A DNA stretch of 64,000 bases from Klebsormidium nitens (lineage: Eukaryota; Streptophyta; Klebsormidiophyceae; Klebsormidiales; Klebsormidiaceae). The DNA is taken from the NCBI GenBank assembly GCA_000708835.1, contig DF237254.1, forward strand, positions 4,987 to 68,986. Direction: 5' to 3'. Positions 1 through 11,125 of the stretch are shown here, one piece after another. Position 1 is the stretch's first letter. Each line of letters opens with the position of its first letter. The notes below the pieces were generated by a model. The model ran no database searches, had not been told where the DNA came from, and worked only from the letters and a program-made list of their open reading frames with translations. The position numbers were made by a program, and so were the translations under genes.

Positions 1-1370
1 ATTTGGAGAGCACCTTGGCGCTAGCGCGATGTACAGACGGTATTTGGGGCTACCCTGTATCCGTTGTGAGTCTAACCTGATTTCGGTCGGGGACGACCTC
101 ACCGGTTAGGGGGGGAGTGAGATAAGATTTTGCTATTTCACGTAGCTTATTACATAGGCATCATGCTTTTTCGCTTCGACTGCATATGTTGAGCGCACCC
201 GACACGGCACAGCCTCGACTCATCACGGCACGACATCCGGCATATGGCATGCAGCTGCAACCCGTATCGGCTTACCGGCACAGACGCTTCTCATGCTATA
301 TATTCTTACACCGGACATGCCTACATGTCTAGCTCACGCTGGCGGGTGGGTTCTTACATTTCATGGAGTATTATGGACATGTATCATTGTACTCAAACGT
401 TGTATGCCATGCATGGAACCCCTCTATATGGCCCATGCATGTGGCTACACCATTTTAAAAAAAGAACATCATGTGGCAGGCACAATCTATGGTGCAAGTG
501 TACTATACAACGATCAGGATCATTTTCGTGACCAGATTTACCAAATTGGAGAAATTCTAAGGTGCGCATGCAAGCGCACTTGATGCTTTGTGCAGTTGCA
601 AAAAATACGAGTTTCGCGCAGGTTGCTTTTCCACGCCGCACGCCGAGGATCGCTATCCTCGGCAACTGTCCGACGATTTACCTTGGAGCTAGGCTCCCGG
701 TCCTTTTGTCACGCTTGGCATGCAGGCAGCACAAACAGACGGCCATGATGATTGACGGGGGATTGACGTAAGTAGCAACGCGCCTTGCTGGATCGAGCCA
801 AGCTTAGCACCTCCGCTACCTGCACACAGTGGGACAAGTATTGCGTCGAAGTTTCGTCGTCTAGCCTTTCAGTTGTCCTAGTGGCTAGGCAAAGCAGCTG
901 TGTTGTCGGGTCCGAGCAGTTGTAAAGTTGGCCAACACAGCTCAACACGGGGCCAACACGTGCCAACTTCACAACTTTACTTCCCGGTATGCGTAAGTGT
1001 CCCTTTGATTTCTTGTGGGCCTTTGGCAGAAGGAACGAGCATATGGTTCCCCCTCAGCGCCTGCTTCATTCTCGCGCCCTCCTGCGCAGCACCCTCTAAA
1101 GCGGGCCGCATCCCACTCGCGCTCAAAGCGGCTGTGAGTCTGCCCGGCCGCCGGGGGGACCCGGCCGCGCGGCTGTGGCCGGGCGGCCGCACGCCAAGCC
1201 ACTGGTCATTGATAGCCACATGGGCCCCGTGGCCCGCACGCCCGCCCCGCCCGCCCGCGCTTCCAGCGAAACCTGGAAACCTCCCCAAAGTCGATCGCCG
1301 TGGCCGGCCGCGAGCGCACCCCCAGCGAGCCGCCGCCCGCGCGGCCGTCAGGCCCGGTTTACATGGTCCA
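1..1370. other. Intergenic stretch, CATG-rich island then GC-rich transition
   Basis: No convincing exon was seen on either strand. From about 170 to 600 the DNA is rich in CATG and CATGCA(TG) words, for example near 248, 408, 434 and 567. Similar islands lie in other gene-free parts of this window. CATGCA is the core of the plant RY element bound by B3-domain factors, but here it may simply mark a repeat family. From about 1,080 the composition becomes very GC-rich. Confidence 0.4.
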
Positions 1371-1402
1371 CAAAATGGCGGGTTCAAAGAAGGAGCTCTG
1401 TG
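1080..1402 (+). promoter_or_regulatory. GC-rich island, possible promoter and first exon
   Basis: This is the most GC-rich stretch near the left end, and all frames are open because of composition, so long ORFs here mean little. At 1,375 an ATG sits in a good context (AAAATGGCG) and opens a short frame beginning MAGSKKELC. It runs into a possible donor GTTAAG at 1,403. This could be the first coding exon of the spliced gene at 2,406-4,987, but I could not connect the reading phases with confidence. Confidence 0.25.
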
Positions 1403-2405
1403 GTTAAGTGAGCTTTCCGCCGCGTATGTCGGAGGTGCGTGCAAGAAGCGCGGGATGTGCTTGTCCTATACTCCAGGAAAAGGTGGCCGCACGCCGCAAG
1501 GGCAAGGTGCTGTTTGCACAGATACCTGTGATCGCTCCTGCAAGGCCTGAACAAATCGTGACAAGCATTAACCTACTTGCAAAATTACCCTGCTCTTTTC
1601 GCCTAAGCCAGCTAGCCGATCCTGACACCTTCGAGTTGTTATGGAAACCCGGCTTCAAGCAAAGGCCAGAGAAGCCTTTGAAAGGTGAGAGAGGTTGTCT
1701 GCCATAAGTCACGCTTGCAGGTTCGCCCAACATTTTGAGAATCGATGCTTTTTCTAGGGCCGCCTCAGCAGATAGTAAAATCTCTGCGATCAGGTTTCTA
1801 GTCTGTTGAGCTAGGTTCTCCAATCTGTTGACGTTATCAATTCTGTTGCCCTTTTGGCCCCTGACTTCTGTCGCTCAGTGAAGGTGCGACAGAATTCAGT
1901 GATCTTGCCCTGGGAAAGTCCCCCAGGTGTTCCATCATCAGGTCTTCATTCTGTTGATGACAAGTCTGGAGAGGGCGATTTTGCACCCGTAATTGTTCAG
2001 CCTTCCGGTTTCCAACCTAGAGCGGGTTTTCGAAAGCCCAGAAGCGTACTCAAGATTCCCAAAGCCAGCCAAGATTCTGCACCAAGTGTTATGAGGCATA
2101 CATCGTTATTCTTCCTGGATGCTTGATTCGTTTCAGAACAGATGGACTCTATCTTCTTGCTCTTTTTGATACCGCTGGCGCGCCCGCCGCCAGGTGGCGT
2201 CGGTTGCGTCTGGTGACGTCAAACAAACGGTGACGTCAAGGGAGTCAAAGATCTGCGGAGCTGCATTAGTGTTCGGAAATTTTTTGACCAGTAGACGGCG
2301 ATGCGGACAGGCCATCAAGTTCCAAAATCACAGACAACGAAACGCAGACTTTTGCCTCTCAGATTATATGCTTGCCGGAAGACTTTTGCCCTGTCTTTCT
2401 TTCAG

Positions 2406-4987
2406 GTATGCTTGCTGGGACTCCGTGCTAGATGAGCACGAGCGCGAGTTCCGCGCGCGCATGACGTCTGATGACGTGTTCGACGCTCCCGTCAAGACCG
2501 GCATCCGCACGGATCGTGCCAACTTCTGCGAATGGTACTTTAGCGGAGACCGCGACTTGGTACTGTGGTTCGTGGATGGGGAAGCGTGGATTGCGGGGGT
2601 TAGGAGCTTTCCGTTGCGCAAACTGGCGTATGGCGCCTTTGAGCACCTCCGCGAGAGCATTGACAAGTGTAAGCCCCGAAGGACGAGTTGATTTGTTGGC
2701 TTAGTTCAGAACGCTAAAACTGCAATGGTTGCTGCTATGTGCTGGGTTTCATGCCAGGGTTTCTGACAAGGCAGGGGACACTGTGGATGCTCCCGTGATC
2801 TCTTTTGCTTTCGCTACTCATGTCGGGCCCCTTACAAGCAAAGACAACATGCTTCGACGGGATGTTCGAATTTTGCCGAAAGGCGGGCAGTCCAGTATAT
2901 CGTCGAAACCCGTAGAGCTCGCACCTGATGCATTGCAGACTGGCGCTGTAAAATGCAACGGGCTCGAGTATGTTTCTTTCAACGTTATTGAGTATGATAG
3001 AAGTAAACACTTTGAGCTATTACTATGCACCGGGCCCCTGATCATTAAAGGGTTCAACCACGCTCCTTATCCCTGGTTGTCAAGCAACTCAACCATCCGC
3101 CAACCAGATAATGTGATAGGCAACCTTTTCTATGGGTCATTAATTGAGTGGTCACAGGACTTTTTTGGCACTCTACCATGGTTGGTTATGGGCTGGTTAG
3201 AAAGTGGTTAGGTCCAGCAGCCTTGGAAGGAGTCTGTAATCTGGTTTTCAGTCCATTAACCCGAGACCTCATTTTGCTTAACAACCTGGTTAGCAGCCAA
3301 AGGTTTCCCGTGGGTTAACTTGCTGTGCAGTGGCATTCCTGAAACCAGCTCCGTTGAACGAGCTCGACGGGCGGGTCCAAATGGGCGAATCGTACCTCGA
3401 GGCCACAACGGGGGTTTACCATCAGAACTGGGAATCACGGAAAGGAGGCAACCTACCCATTGTCATCCACGCCTTTGACACGTGGGCTTCCTTAACGTTC
3501 ATGAAGACCGCGCTAGACTGGTGAGTTTAGCAACACTCGCTTCATCCTGGCCCTGCCAATTGACTGCTTGGCTTGCGGCGCTGCTTGTCAAACTCTTCCC
3601 GTTCTCTCCTCGGAACTCCGTTAACCCGTTTCATAACCCGTTGCCACACCCTTTTTGGTCAAAGTCTCCGAAGTCTTGGATAATCGTTCCTCTACGTAGC
3701 AGGTTGTCCTCCCCACTTGGGTTGCATTCAAGCCAAGACTGATTGGTGCGTGTCAACTTGTGCTTGAATCACTTCCGTGCACAAGACCCGCTGAGCTGCT
3801 CAGTATAGGACTGCATCACCGGAGTTGGTTCCGAGCAGACGTTTAAGCGAGCGTAAAGTCACACATGTTTCTAACAAGTTTGTTCCGGACATAACGAGGG
3901 GACGGGGAACGCGGATTCCCCGCCAGATTTCCAGGACAACCCTCGGCTACAAGACACAAATCGCGGTTCAGAGTTGTGTCCTTTTTCAAAAAGCTAACCG
4001 TCGATCCTCTAGAGAGATCGTCAAGGTAGGCTCGCAAAGGCTGGCTGGCAGTCCATGCTGAACCTTCACCCCGTTTTGCCAACTTGAGATGAATCCGTGC
4101 AGAAAAGTTGGTTGTGAGAATGCAACTAAGATACAAGAATGAACGTACGAGCAAACACTCTAATGTTTCGCAACCATATTGTGGAAGATTGCACGGGCTT
4201 TCTATTTATTATTCAAATGCGCAGAACGGGCTGGGGGCGCTCTGAAGAGTTGAAGGACAGAAACACACGTTTCTGCCAAGTTCATTCCTGACAAGCTTTC
4301 TCGTGACAGGTTCATGCAGGCGCCGGGGGTTTATCTTTGCGTGGGCCTCAAGCCAAGCAGCGCGGAAAGTACCTCCCCTTGCATCGCCATCGCAAGGTGG
4401 AAGGACCCTAACGTTGCCGAAGGGATGAAAGAAACGTATTGCGATGGGAGCGTAGAAGCCTTACGGGTTCCGTTGAAGGCCTGCTTCGAGGGGGAGGAGC
4501 ATGTCCCCCCGTTGCTGCAAGTAAGCTTCCGTCAAGTTCATTCGTGATGGAATATATGTGAGCAAAGAAACATATCTTGCGATCGAACACCTGTAACGGA
4601 TGGGGTTGGTCTGGTTGTTTGAATGAGTTCGGGTGCAAAGCGCTCAACTGTATTCGTAAGGGAGTGTAGTTTGACCGTTGCACAGGAACTATTCTATATT
4701 CATTCACTATATAACAATCTGCGGGAATGAGTCACTGTTTGACGAATGAGAGACCGCCATGTCCACACGTCTAGCACGTGCTCGTTGTTTAGTATGGTCG
4801 GTAAGCCGTTACCATTGACCATTGGACTGGTCTTTGCTTGGCAGGGTCAGGTGGTCTCGGTTACGTAAGGGCACACAGCTTATGCTTTAGTTCCTCTGTT
4901 CAGGCGCACAGCGAGAAGGACGTGACGATCGACCTGTCGTGTCTTGCGTTACGATACCGGAAGTGGTGTGCCATGTGCGCAATGTAA
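2406..4987 (+). CDS. Spliced gene for unrecognised protein, 5' end unresolved
   Basis: Four exons join without breaking frame: 2406-2668 (enters phase 2, ends phase 1), 3331-3520, 4310-4520 and 4904-4987, with stop TAA at 4985. All introns are GT-AG, and the acceptors follow pyrimidine runs (strongest at 2,405 and 4,903). The joined protein is about 248 residues without its N-terminus. The first exon is rich in Trp and acidic residues (EWYFSGDRDLVLWF), the second holds HAFDTWASL, and the last ends in the basic, Cys-containing RYRKWCAMCAM. I do not recognise a domain, signal peptide or membrane segment. One or more upstream exons must exist, because the first exon begins inside a codon and has no start before residue 19. 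A candidate lies at 1,375. The consistent phases over three junctions are the main evidence that this is a real gene. Confidence 0.6.
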
Positions 4988-6486
4988 GAGGAGAGGTACC
5001 TGGGTTCTGCTCTAGAGCCAGATTCAGTAAGCTCCCTAGCAAGTGACGGTTGTACAGCCTAGAACGAAACGCTCATCTGTTGCAGATCAAGTCGCTTGCT
5101 TGTCCATTATCTCGGGCCGATACATTCACTGCAGATGCATGTGCTTTACCCATACACGCAAGCAAGCCTGAAAGAGAAGGGCGTTGTCGAGTCTCGATGA
5201 CGTCAGACGTGGACCATTTTCGACGGACTAAGATCCAATCTGTTGACTGAGTAGGGCACAATACAGCCTTGAGGCAATAACCTAGACGTGGTACCTTGAC
5301 CTTGCTGCAATGCCTTGCCCGCGGTACACAATAGATGTTACAAAAAGTATACTAATCTGCTTTCGCATGTGAAATGGATCATTGAGTCCATGACATGATG
5401 CACCATTGGAGGCTCATGCCATGGCCCCGGCCGCACACCATGAGCCGCCATACTTTCAAACATAATTATTATGGCCGCCGCACAGCATGGTTTCGCATGA
5501 CACAATCTTGGCATGATCTGAAGCTATAGGCCCATGCAGGGACAAACCGTCATGGCTACCTATAGTAACATAAGGGTGTATACGTCAGATTGAGTACATA
5601 TATCAACGATCGCGACCGATGAACTAATTCTGTTGCAACTTGGACGCATATATTAATCGTATCTCCTAATTAGCGTACACGCGATGGGCAAGCTTGCGCT
5701 CTGCTTTCTCGATGCATGAAAACAAGTGCAATCGAAACTTGGTCGGAGCGTCGGACCCCTTTCCGCATCCGAGCACAGACCGTGGACATCACGTGGGCAA
5801 ACATACCGTGCGACATCCGATTGAGGTTCACTGCACGCGGCTGACATCGGGCATGACGGGTCATATGCAGAGGACCAGCCCTCATGTCACGACATCATAC
5901 ACGACCATTGCAGACTCGGATGCAAGAAAGTCCTGACCTGTGACTTGGGCCGTCTTGCACAGGATGTATCATGCACAGAGTACAAGCCTAACTAGGTTCG
6001 TCAAAACTCCACATGGTTTGACAGCAATCCTGTGACGTTCTTTAGCAAATAAACATAAAGCAGTCCATTTTGCTAAACCCACCCGTCCTCTTTGCTGTTG
6101 TAGTCGGATCCAATACTGCCAGTGCTCAAACAACTATAATCGCTACCTAGCCATCGACGCCTGCATCCAATTGAGGTCTTACCCTACCTCAACCCCACTT
6201 CTTTCAAGACCCGACCTGACGAAGACTAATCTGCACCCCTTGTTGCTTGTTGTAGCGCGACTTGACTAGCATGTGAAGATGCCTGCACGACACGACGAGC
6301 GGCACAGGGGTGAAAACTCGGAGGCGTCAGCGGGCGAGGCACAGGAAAAAAGCACTCATCTTCAAATGAAAATATAACAGACTTCCACGGAGACACCGCA
6401 ACCACACAAAACTGAAACCAGATAGGGAAACGCAGACCAGATCAAAGGAGAACCATCAAAACACAACCGAAAAAGACACGGGCAGA
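4988..6486. other. Intergenic, CATG-rich island around 5,300-5,990
   Basis: No exon supported by splice sites and frame was found. The stretch from 5,130 to 5,990 is again rich in CATG and CATGCA words (near 5,132, 5,531 and 5,711), like the islands at 170-600, 30,450-31,450 and 56,270-56,930. The part from 6,000 to 6,480 is A-rich on the + strand. A run of five T on the minus strand near 6,470-6,475 could end Pol III transcription of the tRNA-like element that follows. Confidence 0.35.
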
Positions 6487-6493
6487 ATGATTT

Positions 6494-7559
6494 GGGGGCT
6501 GGCAGGACTCGAACCTGCATCTCTCAGCACTGCGATTCGCGGCGATTGGCGTTTCAGTGTCAAGCTGAGCTGGAAGGGCTCAAGTCTGATCCTAAAAGAA
6601 TTGTCTGCCTCAGTCGGAAATCAACCGAGGGGTCTGTCAAACCCACTTGTGAAGTGGTTTGAAATTGTCTGTGGCTCAGTCGGAATTCGACCGAGGAGTT
6701 GAGAAGCTCAGTAGGATGTGTCTCGAGTTGAGAAGCTCAGTTTCGAGTAGACTGTCGACCAAGCGGAAAGCTTGACGGTTTGTCTTTTCGAGGAGTGAAC
6801 GTGACGGCTCAGTCAAACCCCTAGTCCTTTAAGCCGGAAAGGCCAGTTTGAAGACTGCCGCGGTCTGAATGCCGCCGGTGGACGTGGAGAAACCGGTAGA
6901 GTGTTACCGAGAATCTGGTTTGGAAGGTCACCCGAGAATTGGAACGGCTTGGGGAAGTCGCCGGCCGAAAAGGCGCGTTTGAATATCCACCAGGAGACTT
7001 GCGAGAGATCGGTTGGTTGTAACCGAGTTTGTGAATTGTCTTGAGGATACTTCCGAGAATGGTTCTGAGAAGTGTCTTGCAATTGCTTGAGACTTGTCTT
7101 GGAATTTGTGTTTCAAAGTTGTGGATTGTCTTGAGATTTGTGTCGAGGCTTGTCTTGAAAGTTGTGTTGAGACTGTTGGACTGTCTTGAGGTTTGTGTTT
7201 AAGATCTGTGCTGAGACTTGCCTTGAGATATCTGTTGAACTTGGGGATTCGTGTGACAAGTACTGTCTTGGGATTTGTGTTCAGATTTTCGGACTGTGTT
7301 GAGAACTGACTTGAGATTTGTGTCAAGACTTGTCTGAAATGTCAGCCGGGTTGGAAAACTCCGGCTTTCTGACTGAACAACTAGAACGGTCAAAAGTTGC
7401 TCATACAAGCAAGCGAACCAAATCCTCTGGAGGGTCACTCTGAGAGACCGCTCGTGAGGACCTTCTAGCCGTCAGTGGTAGCGGGAAATCCGCTTAGGAA
7501 TGTCTGGACTGCTCGACCCTCGCAGTGCTTTGGCGCTTTACCAATTAAGCTACAGCCCC
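6494..7559 (-). tRNA. tRNA-like element with halves 1 kb apart (copy 1)
   Basis: Read on the minus strand, 7559-7520 looks like a tRNA 5' half: acceptor GGGGCTG, TA, then a GCTT/AAGC D-arm with a GG in the loop (an A-box-like sequence). About 980 bp further on, 6536-6494 looks like a 3' half: a T-arm containing GGTTCGAGTCC (B-box) and acceptor CAGCCCC. The acceptor strands pair perfectly. The inner ends also pair over 10 bp (AGCACTGCGA with TCGCAGTGCT). A TTTTT tract lies about 20 bases downstream. The joined halves leave extra bases between the D-arm and the long stem, so no canonical anticodon arm forms and I assign no anticodon. It could be a pre-tRNA with a giant intron, a tRNA-derived repeat, or a dead tRNA. 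Confidence 0.3.
7020..7345. repeat. Degenerate minisatellite around a CTTGAGATTTGTGT-like word
   Basis: Imperfect tandem copies of a short word close to GTCTTGAGATTTGTGT follow each other with changing spacing. They lie within the spacer between the two tRNA-like halves of copy 1. Read on the minus strand the repeat gives open but low-complexity Ser/Thr/Gln-rich frames, which I attribute to the repeat and not to a gene. Confidence 0.55.
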
Positions 7560-8001
7560 TTAGGTGGTAATCAGTCTCACAGCAATAAACTCGAATGACC
7601 GAAGATACAAGATGCAGATGGAGCGACCGGTGTCAGATTCGAACTCAGGCTGACGACTTTCCAAGAGAAGCACGCAATAACCAAGCAAGAAACTTTGCCA
7701 GGCAGACTTTCTGATGCTACTTCTGAAGACTTCCACGGACCAGAAGCTGCATCCCGAAGCAGGAAAGGATAGCGACTCAAGAGGAAATACAGACGGAATA
7801 CAGAGAGCTAAAGCGAAGCCGCATTTCACTTCGGGTCAGAAAGGAACGTACAATACAGCAGGACAGATCAGAAAGGCGCGCAACAGCGCACGGCTGCAAC
7901 TAGCAAACCTGTCCTGACGCTCTTCTCCCGAGCCCCCCTTACCAGCCCCGGGAGACCAACCGCAAAGTTTTGACGCCTGTCGTCGCTTAGCGGAGAAGTC
8001 T

Positions 8002-8128
8002 GGACGGCTGACGTGGACTGACGGACGCCTTCCGGACGGCTGACGTGGCTTGATGGACGCCTTCCGGACGGCTGACGTGGCTCGACGGACGCTTCCAGAC
8101 GGCTCGCTTGAGGTGGCTGGACGGCCCC
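8002..8128. repeat. 32-bp minisatellite, three to four units
   Basis: Units start at 8,002, 8,034 and 8,066 and each begins GGACGGCTGACGTGG. A shortened, diverged fourth unit follows to about 8,128. The period is exactly 32 bp. The array sits between the two tRNA-like elements. Frames through it are not multiples of three, so it is unlikely to be coding. Confidence 0.75.
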
Positions 8129-8466
8129 ACCGAATTTCTGCACAAAAGACGAGCGCCTTCAGTCCCACTTTGAGACCCATAATCAAAGCTATGACCACAC
8201 GCCGAGAATGGGCAAAGAAGTGTGACAAGGCCGATAAAAGCACACTTTGTGAGGCGTTCTTAGTCATTTGCCCGACCATTCTGCTCTGACGAATTTGGAT
8301 GAAACGCATCAAGGGGCAAAGGCAAAGTAGGGCCGAAGCTTGCAACACAATCCCAAAAAAAGGTCCAAGCACGTCAATCTCAGAAGAAAGATACTCAAAA
8401 TTTGAGAAAGCCAAAATGCCAAGCCCAAACGATAAGAAAATAAGAAGGAAGGAAGTTTCGAAGTTA

Positions 8467-9240
8467 TGGGGCTGGTGGGATTCGAACCCACATCTCTCAG
8501 CACTGCGATTCGTGGCATCAACGTGACTCAGTTGAGAACCCGGTCGAGTTGGATGCATGCATGATTTTGGTCGCTGTTTTTGCCCGTACCCACCAAGGGG
8601 CATAGAGCTAGCAGACCGACACACGTTCCTTCTGACCTTTTTAGTGGGGCCTGAATTCGACAGTGCAGTTGGCAGCGTGGTGGCTGCGAAGTTGGGTTTA
8701 GCAGCATTTAACTGCGGTTTGTTTCTGCAGCAGGTTGGGCTGCGAAGTTTGATTTGCAGCGATTTGGGCCGCGGTTTGTGTTAACCAGCGTTTGATTGGC
8801 ACGTTTGTAAGTCCCAAGAGCACAAGCGGAATTCTGCCGACGTCACAAGCACAGGTGCGGAAATCCAAGGCGATTGTTCAAGTCGAGGTGCCTGGGGGGG
8901 CGTTTAAACCGTTTCAGAAGAATCCCGTTTCTGCCGGTTCAGAGCACGGGTCAACTCGGCGTGCGGGATTTGCAGCAACCGGAAAAGTCCCTTACGTGCT
9001 TGATTTGTGGCACGGTCATCTTGCGTTGGTTAGCCCCCGGTTTAGGCGTTCAACGACGTTAGCCAAAGGACTCCGCGTTATCTGTTTTGCAAACGTGGCT
9101 CCGACAAGGAACCGAGAAGGTTCCAAGTTGCCTGAGAAGTTTGAGGTTTGAGGTTTCGCGTTTGGCGATTTTTGCACTGGGCCGTTAGGCCTGCCGTTTC
9201 CCTCGCAGTGCTTGGCGCTTTACCGTTAAGCTACAGCCCC
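8467..9240 (-). tRNA. tRNA-like element with halves 0.7 kb apart (copy 2)
   Basis: This is a second example of the arrangement at 6,494-7,559, in the same orientation. The 5' half is at 9240-9203 (GGGGCTG, TA, GCTT/AAGC D-arm). The 3' half is at 8509-8467, with GGTTCGAATCC as B-box, a five-pair T-stem, CAGCCCC and an A as discriminator base. The inner ends again pair over 10 bp with the same sequence as in copy 1, although the spacer (about 690 bp) shows no clear similarity to the copy 1 spacer. A TTTT tract lies downstream near 8,438. Conservation of the two ends but not of the middle is what an intron or insertion would show. The anticodon is not assignable. Confidence 0.3.
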
Positions 9241-10988
9241 TTATGTTTTGGTGATCAGACGGAGAATCAGAACAGCGCAGCAGACAAAAAGAAGCGGACA
9301 TAATCGAGACAAGGACTCAACTGATTCTGGAGATGGGGAAGGGAAAAAGTGCTTCACATGGTCAACATTCAGTCGTCAGAGAAGAAGTTGGAAGCCTTGA
9401 TTTTTCGAACGGACCAGATTGGGCATACAGAGAGAGTGCAAGTAAAGACTCCGGTCAAAGAAGCGGGAAACTTAATGAAACGGTTCGTAAGCCGCCTTAT
9501 CTGATCTGAGCCCCAAGCATCGCCCCGCCTAGGCTCCGTTGACTGCTTCTCTCGAGCCTCCCCCTCAACGGAAACGCCACGTGTCGACTCCGCAAGGACC
9601 CTGTGTGCAAGGACGAAAGTGAGCACTTGGTGAGCACGGCTGCTGAGGCGGGCGCCAAAAATAGTGACACCAAACAAACATCCTTTGGTCTTCCAAAGCA
9701 TCGGGCTGACCTGTTTGGGGTTTCCGTAAGGACAGCAGGCGCTTTTCAGAAAGGGAAAAGAGTGCTCTCAAGAAATCTGGAAGGGGCGAAAAGCCCCAAA
9801 GCCATACACGTTCAACCCCCAACATTCGTCGAAGCAGCAACTTAGAATCAACTACAGAAATACCTTCGAGACAGTCCAGGACAAAGAGTCAGCCACAGAA
9901 TGGCAACCGTGACCAGAGTCCAATAGCTTATCCGAGCGTTGTACATTAAAATGTTCCATGGCTTTCCCAATGAATATAAGACCAGCAAAGCTGCCTAAAC
10001 CATTAGTATTACCAAGGCTTACTCTGCCGCCACGGCCATTACTAACCCCAGATACGGACAATCGGAGGTATTGGTATGTGGCGAGCAAACGAAAAGACAC
10101 GTTCAGAAAAGCATACAAACCCCCAGGAACTCAGACAACAGCAACGCTGACCCTGCCCAGAAGGAATGCCGGAAATGGACACAAATGGACACTGCTTAAG
10201 GATACCACTACGGCTCTGCTCACTGAAAAACTCTGCGGTTTTGGCAAAAGAATCTCAAAAACAAGAGATCGGGAAGTAGCCAGACTATTATGAAAAGCAG
10301 ATTTTGACTGGCTGGTTGCGGCCGACAACACCTCCTTGCCCTCTGGAAAACTCTCAGAAGACCTGTCTAAAATCATCCCCCAGAAACGCAGAGGCCTGGC
10401 GGCCCCCCTGGCGAGGGGCCGGGGGCAGGCTAGCAGAGACTGAGTGTGTAGTGTCATACGGCACTTCCTATCAGGACAGGTGTCATCACCGAGTTTTCCA
10501 GTGTGCAAGCAGAAGAGGTCAGCAAACGTCAGAGACACAGAATTTTGGAGCCAACAAAACCTCGACCAAGCAGACTGATCGTGAATAGTAGTAACCCAGA
10601 ACGCAGTACTCAATACTGTGGCAGCAGAAGGACGACAGAAACTGCAAAGGGATACTTTGGGAATTGAAATAAGAGGGAGGCTCTATCAAGCACAAGAATC
10701 GTTGCCCTCTTACCTGCTCTATGCTGGCCGGAACAGGTAGTCGGGGCGCGGCGTCAGTCATTCGAGGTAGTAGGAAGGTACGTGTTGGCGCCCACCGAAA
10801 GTCCTGCAAAGTGCATGCGCCCACACTTAGCCCACAATCTCTTCTCAAATCCTTGCTTCGATTCACAACATCAGTGTCGAGTTGCCCCTCCTTCTGGAAC
10901 AAAAGTGGCAACGTTTCCTGCATACATAAGCAAGTTCGAGGATTCACGCCTACATAAGCGAAGGCAATTGTGAGGTTATGGGGTCAGA

Positions 10989-11125
10989 ATATCATCGCTC
11001 AAAATGGCACCATCCGGCCATGAACGGGCCGTTGGCTTCCTATCAAGGGAGCGAAGGTTGCTCTCAGCCAACCTTGACAGAAGAGGTCATTACCAGGCTA
11101 CCCCAGCTGTGGCAGGAAGGCTGAA
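10989..11125. repeat. 137-bp dispersed repeat, copy 1
   Basis: This 137-bp segment recurs in the same orientation at 15,016-15,152, with only about four or five substitutions and no gaps seen. The flanks are unrelated. There are no terminal inverted repeats, and I saw no target-site duplication. A frame is open in the second copy but not kept in the first, so it is probably non-coding. It may be a small mobile element, a structured RNA gene or a recent segmental copy. Confidence 0.8.

Noticed and set aside
900-1550. 216-codon + ORF and several minus ORFs in GC-rich DNA
   Set aside because: All frames are open because of high GC; no domain-like sequence or consistent splicing.
7836-8624. 262-codon minus ORF between the tRNA-like elements
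   Set aside because: Runs through the 32-bp minisatellite and a tRNA-like half, with composition-driven sequence.
9261-9506. Long open + frame with a protein-like, charged sequence
   Set aside because: It lies in T-poor DNA where competing + frames are open as well, and no in-phase partner exon was found.
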